From Prorocentrum cordatum (Eukaryota > Sar > Dinophyceae > Prorocentrales > Prorocentraceae): DNA of 64,000 bases. The stretch is from contig CAUYUJ010003991.1 in NCBI GenBank assembly GCA_963575745.1, positions 474,864 to 538,863 on the forward strand, written 5' to 3'. How positions within the stretch are numbered: position 1 is the stretch's first letter; each line of letters opens with the position of its first letter. The position numbers and the translations under genes are program-made. Below, piece after piece: positions 23,330 through 32,500 of this stretch. The notes under the pieces were generated by a model. It made no database searches, was not told the DNA's origin, and saw nothing but the letters and a program-made list of their open reading frames with translations.

Positions 23330-24359
23330 GCGGCCTGGCGCCTGTCTGGGGCGATCCAAGGCTTCCAAGACGGCCATGAAAGGTCGACAACGTGGCGAAG
23401 GCCGCCGAGAGAGCCCAACATCGCCTCAATACACACCCAGCAGCCCTCAACAATAATCCAAGGGCTGCCGAATGGGGCCGCAACAAGCGCCCGTAGACAC
23501 GAGCCAAGCAGCACTTCAGGAAGGCCACAATCAATAAAACAGCTAGGGGTACACTTTGATGCCGATTTTTGGGGCTTTCCGGGCCTCTCGGCCCAAAGTA
23601 GTACCTAGGTCCAAAAGGGCACCGGATGAGCCAACCAGAGGCTAAAAAACAACGACAAGATTAGGGCCCCAAGATGCCCCCCCGACGACTTAGGGCAGCC
23701 AATGGTATCGGCCTCCTCGGGCTCTCCAAGAGGGCCTCCCAGACATCTTTTGGGCCGTTTTGTTGGCTTCTTGATCTGCCTAGAGACTGTCTTGGGGGCC
23801 TCGTGTGCTTTCTTGGGCCATCTTGGGGCATCGTGGCGTCATCTTGGCTACCTTGAAAGCCGTCCTGGAGGCCATGGGGCCTCCATGAAGTCTCAAGGCA
23901 GATCAAGAGGCAACACAGACGGCGCAAGAGATCTCCAATAGACCCCCCAGGGGAGCCCGATGAGGCCAACACCACTGCCGTCCTTTGGGTGTTTGGCGAG
24001 GTTTTGGCATGTTTGGGTGCCCGACCGCCCGCGGCAGCCCGAGGTGCTTGTCTGGGTCGTGCTGGCCCCTTGGAACGCTTCAGGGCACTCTTGGGGCCCT
24101 CTTCGGGAGCCATTTGGGCGATCTGTGGGTCATCTTGGGCCGACTTCGGGCCTTCTCGGGGCCCCTTGGGCTGTATTTGAGCTGTCTTGGAGGCCTCTTG
24201 GAAGCCTCTTGGACGTCGTTTGTCTTCGGCAGCCTGAACAGGAAGGAGAGACCCCCCACACTCACTTAATTGTTTTTGCGCCCTGGGGCTCTCAAGGAAA
24301 GGCCTCTTGGAGCTCTCTCGGGCCGTGTTGGGGGCCTCTTGATATGTCTTGAGGTTTCC
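23330..24359. repeat. ggcctcttgg repeat field with LTR insertion site
   Basis: CCAAGACGGCC-type words at 23330-23530 and GGCCTCTTGG-type words at 23690-24350. Element B inserted into this field, because the same family resumes right after its 3' LTR at 49091. Confidence 0.6.
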
Positions 24360-24609
24360 TGTAACAAGCGACGGGCTCTTGGTGGATCTGACCCCTGCTC
24401 ACCCTCTCGTCGTGCCATTCCCCCTCCTGTTCCCCTCTCGCCTGCTGCTGCCGGCTCGGCTCGAGTGGGTTTGAGAGCATTTTGGCATACGAACGCGCGT
24501 GCCGAGGGACAAAACAGGGCCTCCTCGCTCTCGAGCCCTGGTGGGCTCCGCCTCCGGACCCCGCTGCGGTTCTGGGGGAGCGAGGCTCTGCATCTTCCCG
24601 GTTCCGCAG
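24360..24609 (+). repeat. Element B 5' LTR
   Basis: Begins TGTAACAAG and shares with 48876-49090 a GGGCTCTTGGTGGATCTG block and a 40-bp block containing GAGAGCATTTTGGCATACG. It ends directly before a primer-binding site. The distal 35 bp or so are poorly matched in the 3' copy, which seems to carry a deletion there. Confidence 0.75.
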
Positions 24610-24621
24610 TGGTATCGGAGC
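24610..24621 (+). promoter_or_regulatory. Element B primer-binding site (tRNA-iMet type)
   Basis: TGGTATCGGAGC directly after the 5' LTR resembles the usual initiator-Met tRNA primer sites of copia elements (TGGTATC.GAGC). Confidence 0.65.
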
Positions 24622-24678
24622 GCCTGGTGGTGCGCAAGCTGTGCGGCAGCGACAGCATCGAGGTTATGTGAAGGAGTG

Positions 24679-26045
24679 TTAGACGTGAGGGAGTTCTACT
24701 ACGACCAGGACGAGGACACGGACTACGACGACGGGAGCGATGCGGCACGCATCGTCTCCAGGGCGACATCTGGCGATGCGCGCAGGCGCGTTCAGCCCGG
24801 ATGCCCTCCCGCCAGGGGACGCGGAGGAGGAGGAGGTTCATCGTGGCAGATGCGATCCTCGACGATCTGGGCCCAGGCGCCACAGTGGACGAGCCGCGAC
24901 TTGGAGGGGATTCCAACGTGGGATGGATATCCGGGGCGACGGCGCAGGCACAAGAATGACGTGGTGCTGTGGATCGACGGAATCAACCTGGACGCGAGCT
25001 TGTCGTGGGCAGCTCGCATGGTGAGGTGCCTGACTGGCCCGGCGAAGACGTTGGGCGAGTCCATCCCGATGGTGAAGCTGCGTGGGAAGCCGTTGACACG
25101 AGAAGCTGGGCGCGGACGCCGCCGCGGAGGCGGCCCAGGAAGGCGGCGAGAACTGTGAAGAGGAGCGCGGACACTGGGAGGAACCAGACATGATGGCAGG
25201 CATCAGCCGCTTGATGTACCAGACGGGGCCAGGTGATGATTTTTTCTACAAGCAGTTGCGTCGCCGTGCCGGCGAGGACTTGAACGCGTGGATGATCAGG
25301 TTCGGAAAGGGCAGGAGCTAGTTGGGCGAAGAGGATGTGGCTCTGCCGCCGAGGACGGCCGGTCGGTGGCTCATCGAGAAGACAGGGTTTACGGATGCGC
25401 AGAAGTTCGTGTTGATGACCTCTATTGGCGGCAGTATGGAGATGCGTGAGGTGGTGCCGGCCATGACGCGGGCGTTCCCCAACCTACACTTGGCGGAGCG
25501 GCGAAGCAACATGTTCGACCGCAGCCGGAGGCCGATCACATTCAACAGACCTGGGGCGCAGCTGCTGAAGAACAAGGTGATGTGGAAAATTAAGGTGGCC
25601 AATGTAGCGGAGGACCTGGGCGGGCTCAGCCAGCTCGACGAAGGCGAGCTCGAGGTTCTGAACGCGGAGCCCGGCAGTTTCGACGGCGACGTGGGCGACG
25701 AGACGACGGGGGGGGCTCTCATTGCCGAGCAGGACCATCACATCGAGAGCATCCTCGCCGCAGAGCTGGAGACGCTCTCGAAGGTGCTCGAGGAGGCCGA
25801 GAACGACCCAGAGCTGGCGCAGGAGCTGGGGAATCTGGAGGGCGGCGCGGAGTCGATGATGGAGGGCCTCATCACCATGCGCGAAAGCAAGAAGCGAGAG
25901 AAGGAGTTGTGGAAGGACCGCGGGTTTGGCGGCAAGGGCTCTGGCAAGGGGTCAGGTTCGAGTTCGAGTGGCAGTGAGAAGCTCATGCCCACACTCGGTA
26001 AGAACAAGACCAGGCCTGACATGAAGGATTCCGATTGCCACGCAT
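24679..26045 (+). pseudogene. Element B gag (disrupted)
   Basis: Capsid-like gag of the dinoflagellate copia family. IPTWDGYPGRRRRHKND and SWAARMVRCLTGPAK lie in one frame up to about 25080. The next frame carries ISRLMYQTGPGDDF and RAGEDLNAWMIRF, then a TAG at 25319-25321. The frame continues with FTDAQKFVLMTSIGG and TRAFPNLHL. A Gly/Lys/Ser-rich linker leads to CHACGE, the first half of a CCHC knuckle, after which the frame shifts. At least two frame breaks and one stop are visible, so no intact Gag is possible. The upstream start is unclear. Confidence 0.7.
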
Positions 26046-27866
26046 GTGGCGAGAAAAGGCAATTGGGCAGGTGGCGCCTGCTGCCCGAAGCTGATGGAAT
26101 GGAGGGCGGAGCAGGCCAAGAAGAAGCTGCAGCAAGGGACGAGGTCGAAGGTCTCGATGGTGGTCGACTGGCTCGACGCACAGGAGGTCCGCGACGCGCA
26201 GAGAGCGAGTTCGCGGGAGGCGTTCGAGCGGAACGCGATGGTGGTCAACCTGCTTGACGCACAGAGGCTTCGCGACGCGCGGAGAGCGAGCTCATGGGGG
26301 GTGTTCGAGACGATGCTGACCGAGAGCGACCTCGGGCACTTGAGCGTGATGCCGCGGAGCAAGGACTGCGCGTGCATGGGTGATGATCGGGGCGCGCGCT
26401 GCGCCGCGCGCGGACGCGACTGCCCGGGGATGGCAGCGGACGCGGGCCAGGAGGTCGAGTCGAGGAGGCAGTCTGCCGCGGGCATTCGAGACACTCGTCG
26501 CCACGAGATCGCCCAGCGCTGGGCGTGGCGCCCCCCTCGAGTCCAGCGAAGGATGCGAAGTTCAGGAGGTCCTATTGTCGTCGGCGTCCATCGGCGGTCA
26601 AGGCGACGACGGGCACCTTGGGCTCAGCCTGCAACAGCGCGGTATCCGGCGACGCCTGCGCCAACGGGATCGAGGCACGTTGCAAGCAGCTGGGGATCGA
26701 CAAGCACATCCAGAAAGAGCCCCAACTTGCCGATTTCTGGTTCGAGAACGGTTAGAAGCAGGTCTCCAGGGAGCGCTGGGCGGCGCCGGCGTCGGTCTTC
26801 GGGGTCGACGCCCACCTGGCCTTCTCCATCGCCGAGGACTCCGTGCTGAAGATACTTATCGGCAAGGGCGCGCCCAGAGGCATTGGCGCCAACGTCAACT
26901 TCGCGGAGGAATCGTTCAAATCGGATCAGCTCGGCATCGCGCCGAAGCGCCTGAACGAGACGGACGAGGGGCGCTGCGCTCTGCCGATCCCCCCGCGCGA
27001 CGATTGGAAGCCTCCGTCAGGAACCCTTGCGACAGACGCAGCGTCCAGGGTAAAGTCTAAGGTGGAGGAGGCATTCATGACGGGGCAATCTGAGATGGCC
27101 GCTCGAGAGGCAGATCGACGCACTGCTGAGGAGGAGGCTGCGCAAGACGATTACCGCAATTGCGACGATCGGGATACGCCGGGCGGTGAGATCGACGTCT
27201 CTGGAATGGAGGCGCGGCATCGCCAGGGTTGCAACGGCATGGCGCTCAAGACCTTGAACGACGACGGGCCGACTTGGAAGCTGGTGAAGGCCCGCGAGAC
27301 GATCTGCATGGGCACGGGCGACGTCATCGATGGGCTGCGGTGGAACGATGGGGGCACGCCGAACGAAGAGATGTCCGAGCAGCTCGATCCGCCAAGGAAC
27401 GCGATCACCCGGCTCCGCTGGGAGGCTGGGCCCGAGAAGCCGAGGCCCACCGCGTCGGAGGGCCGGCCCCTGCTCTGCGATCGGGACCAGCTCATGCGTG
27501 TCCCCAGGGACATGTTGGAGGGCATGGCGGGGGCGCTGGAGGTCTCGAGAGCGGAGCACATGATCATCGAGGTGCTGATAGCTCGTCCGATGGAGGCAGG
27601 ATCGAGGCAACGGCGAAGGACACGCCAAGAGAAAGAAGAGGGTCTCGCGAGCGCGGGCGTTTCGCCAGGAGCCTCGGGCTCCGCCGGGCCAGGAGGCAGC
27701 CCGGCCCCAGGGGCGCCGTGCTTGGTGGCATCGAGCGCATCAGGGTGGAGGCGCATGCGAGCGCTGCCGCCCCTGGGTCTCGAAAACAACAGCGATATGT
27801 CGGATTATGTTCGCTGTCATGCGGCGCCGACGGACGGCGGCCCGGAGCTGATGGCGATGCCCGCTC
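26046..27866 (+). pseudogene. Element B gag-pol linker and protease region (disrupted)
   Basis: Continues the broken knuckle (KGNWAGGACCPK) into a Lys/Arg-rich region with an internal duplication: a segment with DAQEVRDAQRASS (about 26157-26227) is repeated as DAQRLRDARRASS (26238-26309), 81 bp on. The stretch around 26660-26900 (PQLADFWFENG, then VDAHLAFSIAEDSVLK) sits where the family has its aspartic protease, but no clear D-T/S-G was found. The frame from 26843 runs open to the insertion point of element A after MAMPA. Several frame changes are needed. Confidence 0.5.
27862..27866 (+). repeat. Element A target-site duplication, left copy
   Basis: CGCTC before the left LTR matches CGCCC at 43772-43776 after the right LTR with one substitution. 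Five base pairs is usual for copia integrases. Dropping the element and one copy restores element B's frame (MAMPA continues as LLDAAHARDEV), which independently supports the boundaries. Confidence 0.75.
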
Positions 27867-28119
27867 ACTTTAAGGGTAGCTCTTTGGGAGATGTTACAGT
27901 ATCGGGAGCATAGCTCGCGCGCCGCTGCCTTGGGCTCAAGGCGCGCGCGCCCTATTTGCCCGGACACCGTGAGTGTTCGCTATGTGATGGAAAGATCATT
28001 ACATCGATCTTATCCTATCTTACCCATCCACCCCTTCATACTGTACCTTCACAGCAGAGCGATGGATGCAATTTGCCAGGCTATATGCCCCATTTGAGTT
28101 ACCAGGCTCACTTTCGACT
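27867..28119 (+). repeat. Element A 5' LTR
   Basis: Shared start ACTTTAAGGG and shared end TTTCGACT with 43520-43771. The termini are not TG...CA, but the target duplication, adjacent primer site and restored host frame all support them. It contains a GC-rich hairpin (GCCTTG-GGCT-CAAGGC at 27927-27942, inside a longer GCGC-rich pairing) and, near its end, the first in-frame ATG of gag (28085). Confidence 0.88.
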
Positions 28120-29599
28120 TGGTAGCGGAGCTGGCCGCGCTCTCGCGTGGTCAGCTCTTGCTCTTCTTAGCCTCATTTTCTTCGGCACGATCTTCGTGAC
28201 CACCTACCACCCTGCGCCACCACTCCCAGTACGTTTACGAGGATCTATTCAAGAGCAAGAAGCAACACGAGAGGCACGACGTCTAGACGACCAAACTGGT
28301 ACCATATACGCTTCATCATTGCGTTACTACCAACCGCTCGGCAACGAGCTAACAGCGCAATACTTGAAGCAAGGGCGGGGAGACCCGCCAGACAGAGCGC
28401 CTCGAAGACTCGACAAGGCGCTACCCCAGCGCGACAACGCGCATCATAACCGTCCTTCGTTACACATTCTCGGGCTAATCGTTTTCGCTATCATATGGTT
28501 CGCGCTGGGGGCAGCAATCGGACACATGCGTCGTGGAGATAACAGCACCGATGGGCAAACACATGGCCCATATTGGGACCCTCAAGGTAATGTACCTTTT
28601 CGTGAGTACATCTACGAGGTCAACGCATGGCTCAACGTTACAAGCGGACGTATGACGCCACAGGCCCAAGCGGCCGCAATACAACGCGGCCTAGGTGGCC
28701 TAGCGAGGACACTCGCCATGAGGGTACCGCCTGACATTATAAACTATGGTGCTGACATTGATGGGGTCCACACAGACCCAGTAACTTACATCATGTTCCT
28801 CCTCAGCATGAAGTTCGAACGCCTGGAAGATGAGCGACAGCTCACTTCCGGCACACAACTCATCGACTTCCATGTGCCTCACGGGGAACGAATCGACGTC
28901 ACTCTTACCCGATTCGAAATGGCCCGACTTGAGGCACAGTCGGTGGGATTCGACCTTCCTAACTTCCAACTGCTAACCACTATCCTATTCCGCGCCTTAG
29001 GCGTCGGCAACCAGAAAGCCATGCAACTCTTACAGCCACTCAATCACCAAATGCCTCGAACACAACAACAGTATGATGAGTTGCTGGAAAGGATGCGTTC
29101 GGTAGGCCACCTATCCGAACGATCTCCTGGTAACATAGGATCCGTGTTTGGAAGAGGAAGGGGATCTGGTAGTGGAAATTTCTACACTACCTTGACTACT
29201 GAAGCCCAGCCTGGAAACGGGCCCTCAAACATATGGGCCGATGACCCAGGAGAATCCACTGCTTTATTAGCAGGGGATCGATCACAACCAAGCTGGGCAA
29301 CCAGCCCTCCTTCTAGAGAACCACAACCACACCGCTCGTTATGGGGGGAATCAAATCCCCTAACCGACGGTGTATCCACCTATTTAGGAGACGAAGATTT
29401 CGACTCCGGCACCGATACAGACACTATATCATCAGATGGTGTTGAAGCTCTAGATTGGTCAGATATCATGAATATGGATAACGACAATCAGCGTGCTGAG
29501 CATTTATTCTGGCTGTTACAACAGGCTAAACGAAGGTGGAGGAGGTTCACACGAAAACCAGTGCGTCGTGTTAGAAGGAGGATACGCAGAAGTTTTTAA
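28085..29599 (+). CDS. gag: Element A ORF1: Gag with two N-terminal membrane segments
   Basis: A 504-codon frame from the first in-frame ATG, which lies in the LTR 35 bp before the primer site. Two strongly hydrophobic segments (residues 19-41 and about 126-147) precede a gag core with VPPDIINYGADIDGV, DPVTYIMFLLSMKFERLED and TILFRALGVG. This core matches my recollection of dinoflagellate copia Gags, where it assembles the particle. The C-terminus is a basic, RNA-binding-like RRWRRFTRKPVRRVRRRI. The frame stops at TAA (29597-29599), and the family continuation (KGKGKGK, then a CCHC knuckle) is in the +1 frame, so Gag-Pol needs a +1 shift or a 1-nt indel at TTTTTAAA. If translation starts at ATG 28526 instead, both membrane segments are lost. 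Confidence 0.85.
   Translation: MPHLSYQAHFRLGSGAGRALAWSALALLSLIFFGTIFVTTYHPAPPLPVRLRGSIQEQEATREARRLDDQTGTIYASSLRYYQPLGNELTAQYLKQGRGDPPDRAPRRLDKALPQRDNAHHNRPSLHILGLIVFAIIWFALGAAIGHMRRGDNSTDGQTHGPYWDPQGNVPFREYIYEVNAWLNVTSGRMTPQAQAAAIQRGLGGLARTLAMRVPPDIINYGADIDGVHTDPVTYIMFLLSMKFERLEDERQLTSGTQLIDFHVPHGERIDVTLTRFEMARLEAQSVGFDLPNFQLLTTILFRALGVGNQKAMQLLQPLNHQMPRTQQQYDELLERMRSVGHLSERSPGNIGSVFGRGRGSGSGNFYTTLTTEAQPGNGPSNIWADDPGESTALLAGDRSQPSWATSPPSREPQPHRSLWGESNPLTDGVSTYLGDEDFDSGTDTDTISSDGVEALDWSDIMNMDNDNQRAEHLFWLLQQAKRRWRRFTRKPVRRVRRRIRRSF
28120..28131 (+). promoter_or_regulatory. Element A primer-binding site (tRNA-iMet type)
   Basis: TGGTAGCGGAGC follows the last LTR base directly. Eukaryotic initiator-Met tRNA 3' ends (CTCTGCTACCA) would pair with TGGTAGCAGAG, so this is a one-mismatch fit over the first eleven bases. 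The dinoflagellate tRNA itself was not available to compare. Confidence 0.75.
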
Positions 29600-32500
29600 A
29601 GGAAAGGGTAAAGGCAAGCGTGGTCGTCGGAGGTTGAACGGGCGAGGTATCGCGGCATTTCTCCAGAGGCTCTCAGATGAACAACATGATGAGATATTCT
29701 TTGGGGGAAAAGGCCGTGGTAAAGGCCGTAGAGAGACCTCAGGTAAAGGTAAAGGTAGGCGGGGAAACCCGCGAGGTAGAGACGGCCAGGTTCTCAAATG
29801 CCATGAATGTGGTAGTTCCGATCATCTTGTGCGAGATTGTCCAGCGAAGGGAAATGGAAAGGGCATGTCGTCCGAAGTCCATTTTGGCTCAAGTGCACCA
29901 TCCATTGAATATCTGAGCCTCCAGGACTTTGAGGCTATGGAACAGATATTTTTCACTTGGGTTGTTGGCATGGACAACATCGACGAGCTCGAGGGGTATG
30001 GTCATGGATTGTACGCGTACTACCTCGAGTACGTCCGCCGGTTCGTCACGGGCAGTAACGAACTCACTCCCGTGGAACACGGTACGCTTGGAAACGAGCC
30101 TCTTTCTTTCTTCGACTGGATGTTCGGGAACCCAGGCAACATCATGGCCTACGAGAGCGACGACGAGGACACCACTATAGAGGCTTCGCCTTCCGAGGTT
30201 CAACGGAACCTCGAACCTCCGCCCGAAATCCCGCCTGGAAACAGGCCTTCTTTGATGGGAGAATATCCCCAGACCACTGAAGACTTAATTGAAATGGAGT
30301 CTCAGGCATTTGTTCAGGCCTTCATTGCAGGCGAACCAGATATTCCGTTCATACCTCCTGGTTCGCTTGCTCCAGGCGAATATGGACCACGTACCCTTTC
30401 GCAGACCCTCATGAGGATGCATGAGATACTTACAATTGGTTATCCTGAGAGCCAAGAACACATCGAAGCTGACATCATGACAGAACAGGATAATGATGAT
30501 TGCGGTAGTTCAGAGCTAATTTTGGCAGCTCTGACTCTCATTGACAGCTTGTATCCTCAGGAAGTGCAGAGACACTTGATATACTCCCGTGGTAGATGGC
30601 GTCGTGCTCTGGAAATGGCGATGGCTATGCGCGGTCATGATCTTCCTCCGCCAGGAAGGGGTCTCCAGGCGGTGGGAATGAGGCCAAACCATACGGCCAT
30701 GCGTAACATTGCTGGGCAGCCTATGCTCGGCGACGAGCCTGAGCCGACAACAGTGCCTCCTACTCCGGGACAGCCGAGCGACGCCCAGACGCCGGCTATG
30801 CAGGGGAACCTGCCTGTACCAGATACGCCAATGGCTATCATCATTGGTAGTTCGACATCAGAAGAAGTAGATGGCGATGGCTGCGGGTTAGATGAGGACG
30901 ATGTCACCATCCTCATGATGGGCGTGAATGGTGAGGAAGAGGTTGATTTCGACCCTGATGAGTCTGAATCATCATCACCATCGGCACAAGCGCCACTTGC
31001 GCCGAGTTCTACACAGCAGGGAGACCCGCCTCCATCGGATGATCCATCTGGGATTGCACAGGAGCCCTCTCAGGCACCTCCACCGGGTGCCGCTCCTGCT
31101 GCATCGGCAGCTTCCTCTGATGAGAACACCAGAAGATCTCGTTCCCATGCGCGCGTCAGAGAAGAGCCACATCCACAGGCTCGACTCCCCCGTGAGTGGA
31201 GACAGGCTGGCCCAAAAGAACACGCTCTCAGGAGAGGTGGCCAGCTACTTCCGTACAACGACCCAAGACGCCGAAAAGGGGAACACTCGGCCTTCGGCCA
31301 GGGCAACCCTGCCTATAGGGACAGTGATGGCAAGCCCATCCGCGGAGGCTATCAGCTTGCAACAAACATCCGCCGCCCTGAAATTCAAGAAGTGCGGACT
31401 CAGTTGCGAGATATTATCGCGGCGCGCAAGCAGTATAGGCCTCACGCAGCATGCGGACCTTGTTCCCAGCCGTTCCAGAATCACAGGCCAGGATGCCCCG
31501 TTGGCAACAACGAAGGCCTGAGCCCCAACAGGGGCAAAACCCCTCCTAAAGAGGGCCATCCGCCACTTATCCCGATGACGCAGGACGAGATCGCGGAAGT
31601 GAATCGTCGTCTCGGGACCTTGAGCCACTTGGATCCGAAAGAAGAAGAGAAGCCTAACCCGGCTCCAAGGGGACTGGTAGCCATGACCCAGGAAGAGAAA
31701 GACGCGCTCTTTAGTCTTCCTGGCATGCGAGGAAACTCGCCTGGCGTCTCTAGCCAGCCCCAACAACCAGAGCCGATAATCAAGGACGAGACAAAGGCTC
31801 AACGTGTGGCGGAGGATGAGGAGCGTATTCGGACAGTGGAAGAACGCACGCGCGAGGCAACTCGCAAGATGTTGGAGGATTCCAGCAAGATCTACATGAA
31901 GGGGGCTAGTAAGCCCCCACTCCCACTAACTTCGAAGGCTAAGAGTGAACCCCCGACACCTAAGCCGTCTTCGGGGCCGAAACCGAAGGTGAGCTCTCAG
32001 AGCCCTGGGCCAGACGCGCATATGGAGGTGCCTCGATCTGCGACGCCGAGGCCGCCGATTGGCGCAACTCCTCCACAAGCGTCCGTGCCCAAGCAGCAAC
32101 CTCAGGACCCTATGGAGGAACGAAGACGCCCGCTTAGTCGCAGCAATTCCATTGCGAAAAGGGCGGCAGCTTTCGAGCGCAGTGGGCATGTTCCTGCGCC
32201 AGCTTCGCCTGTGGCGGCTCGTTCCAGGAGGTCCGATGAAGGAGCTATGTCGAGGGGTAACTGGGCGCCGAAGATCAGGGGCAGCGCCAGTCGCGCATCT
32301 CCGCGGGGAAACCCGCCAGGCGCTGCCGCAGCAGCTTCCTCCTCTTCTGGAGCCGCAGCCTCCTCAGCAACAGAGGCTCCGATGCGGGGAAACCCGCCAG
32401 TGGTTCAGCTGCACCACCCAGGCGACACGTCCTTCACCAGTGGGACTCCAAATGTGATCAGGGATAGACTTGCACTTCGGAAGCTCCCACCGATACGTTC

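Noticed and set aside
27892-28110. Conventional TG...CA LTR boundaries for element A (TGTTACAG to AGGCTCA)
   Set aside because: Identity between copies extends beyond both ends. The primer site abuts 28119, and only the longer LTR gives a target duplication and a restored host frame.
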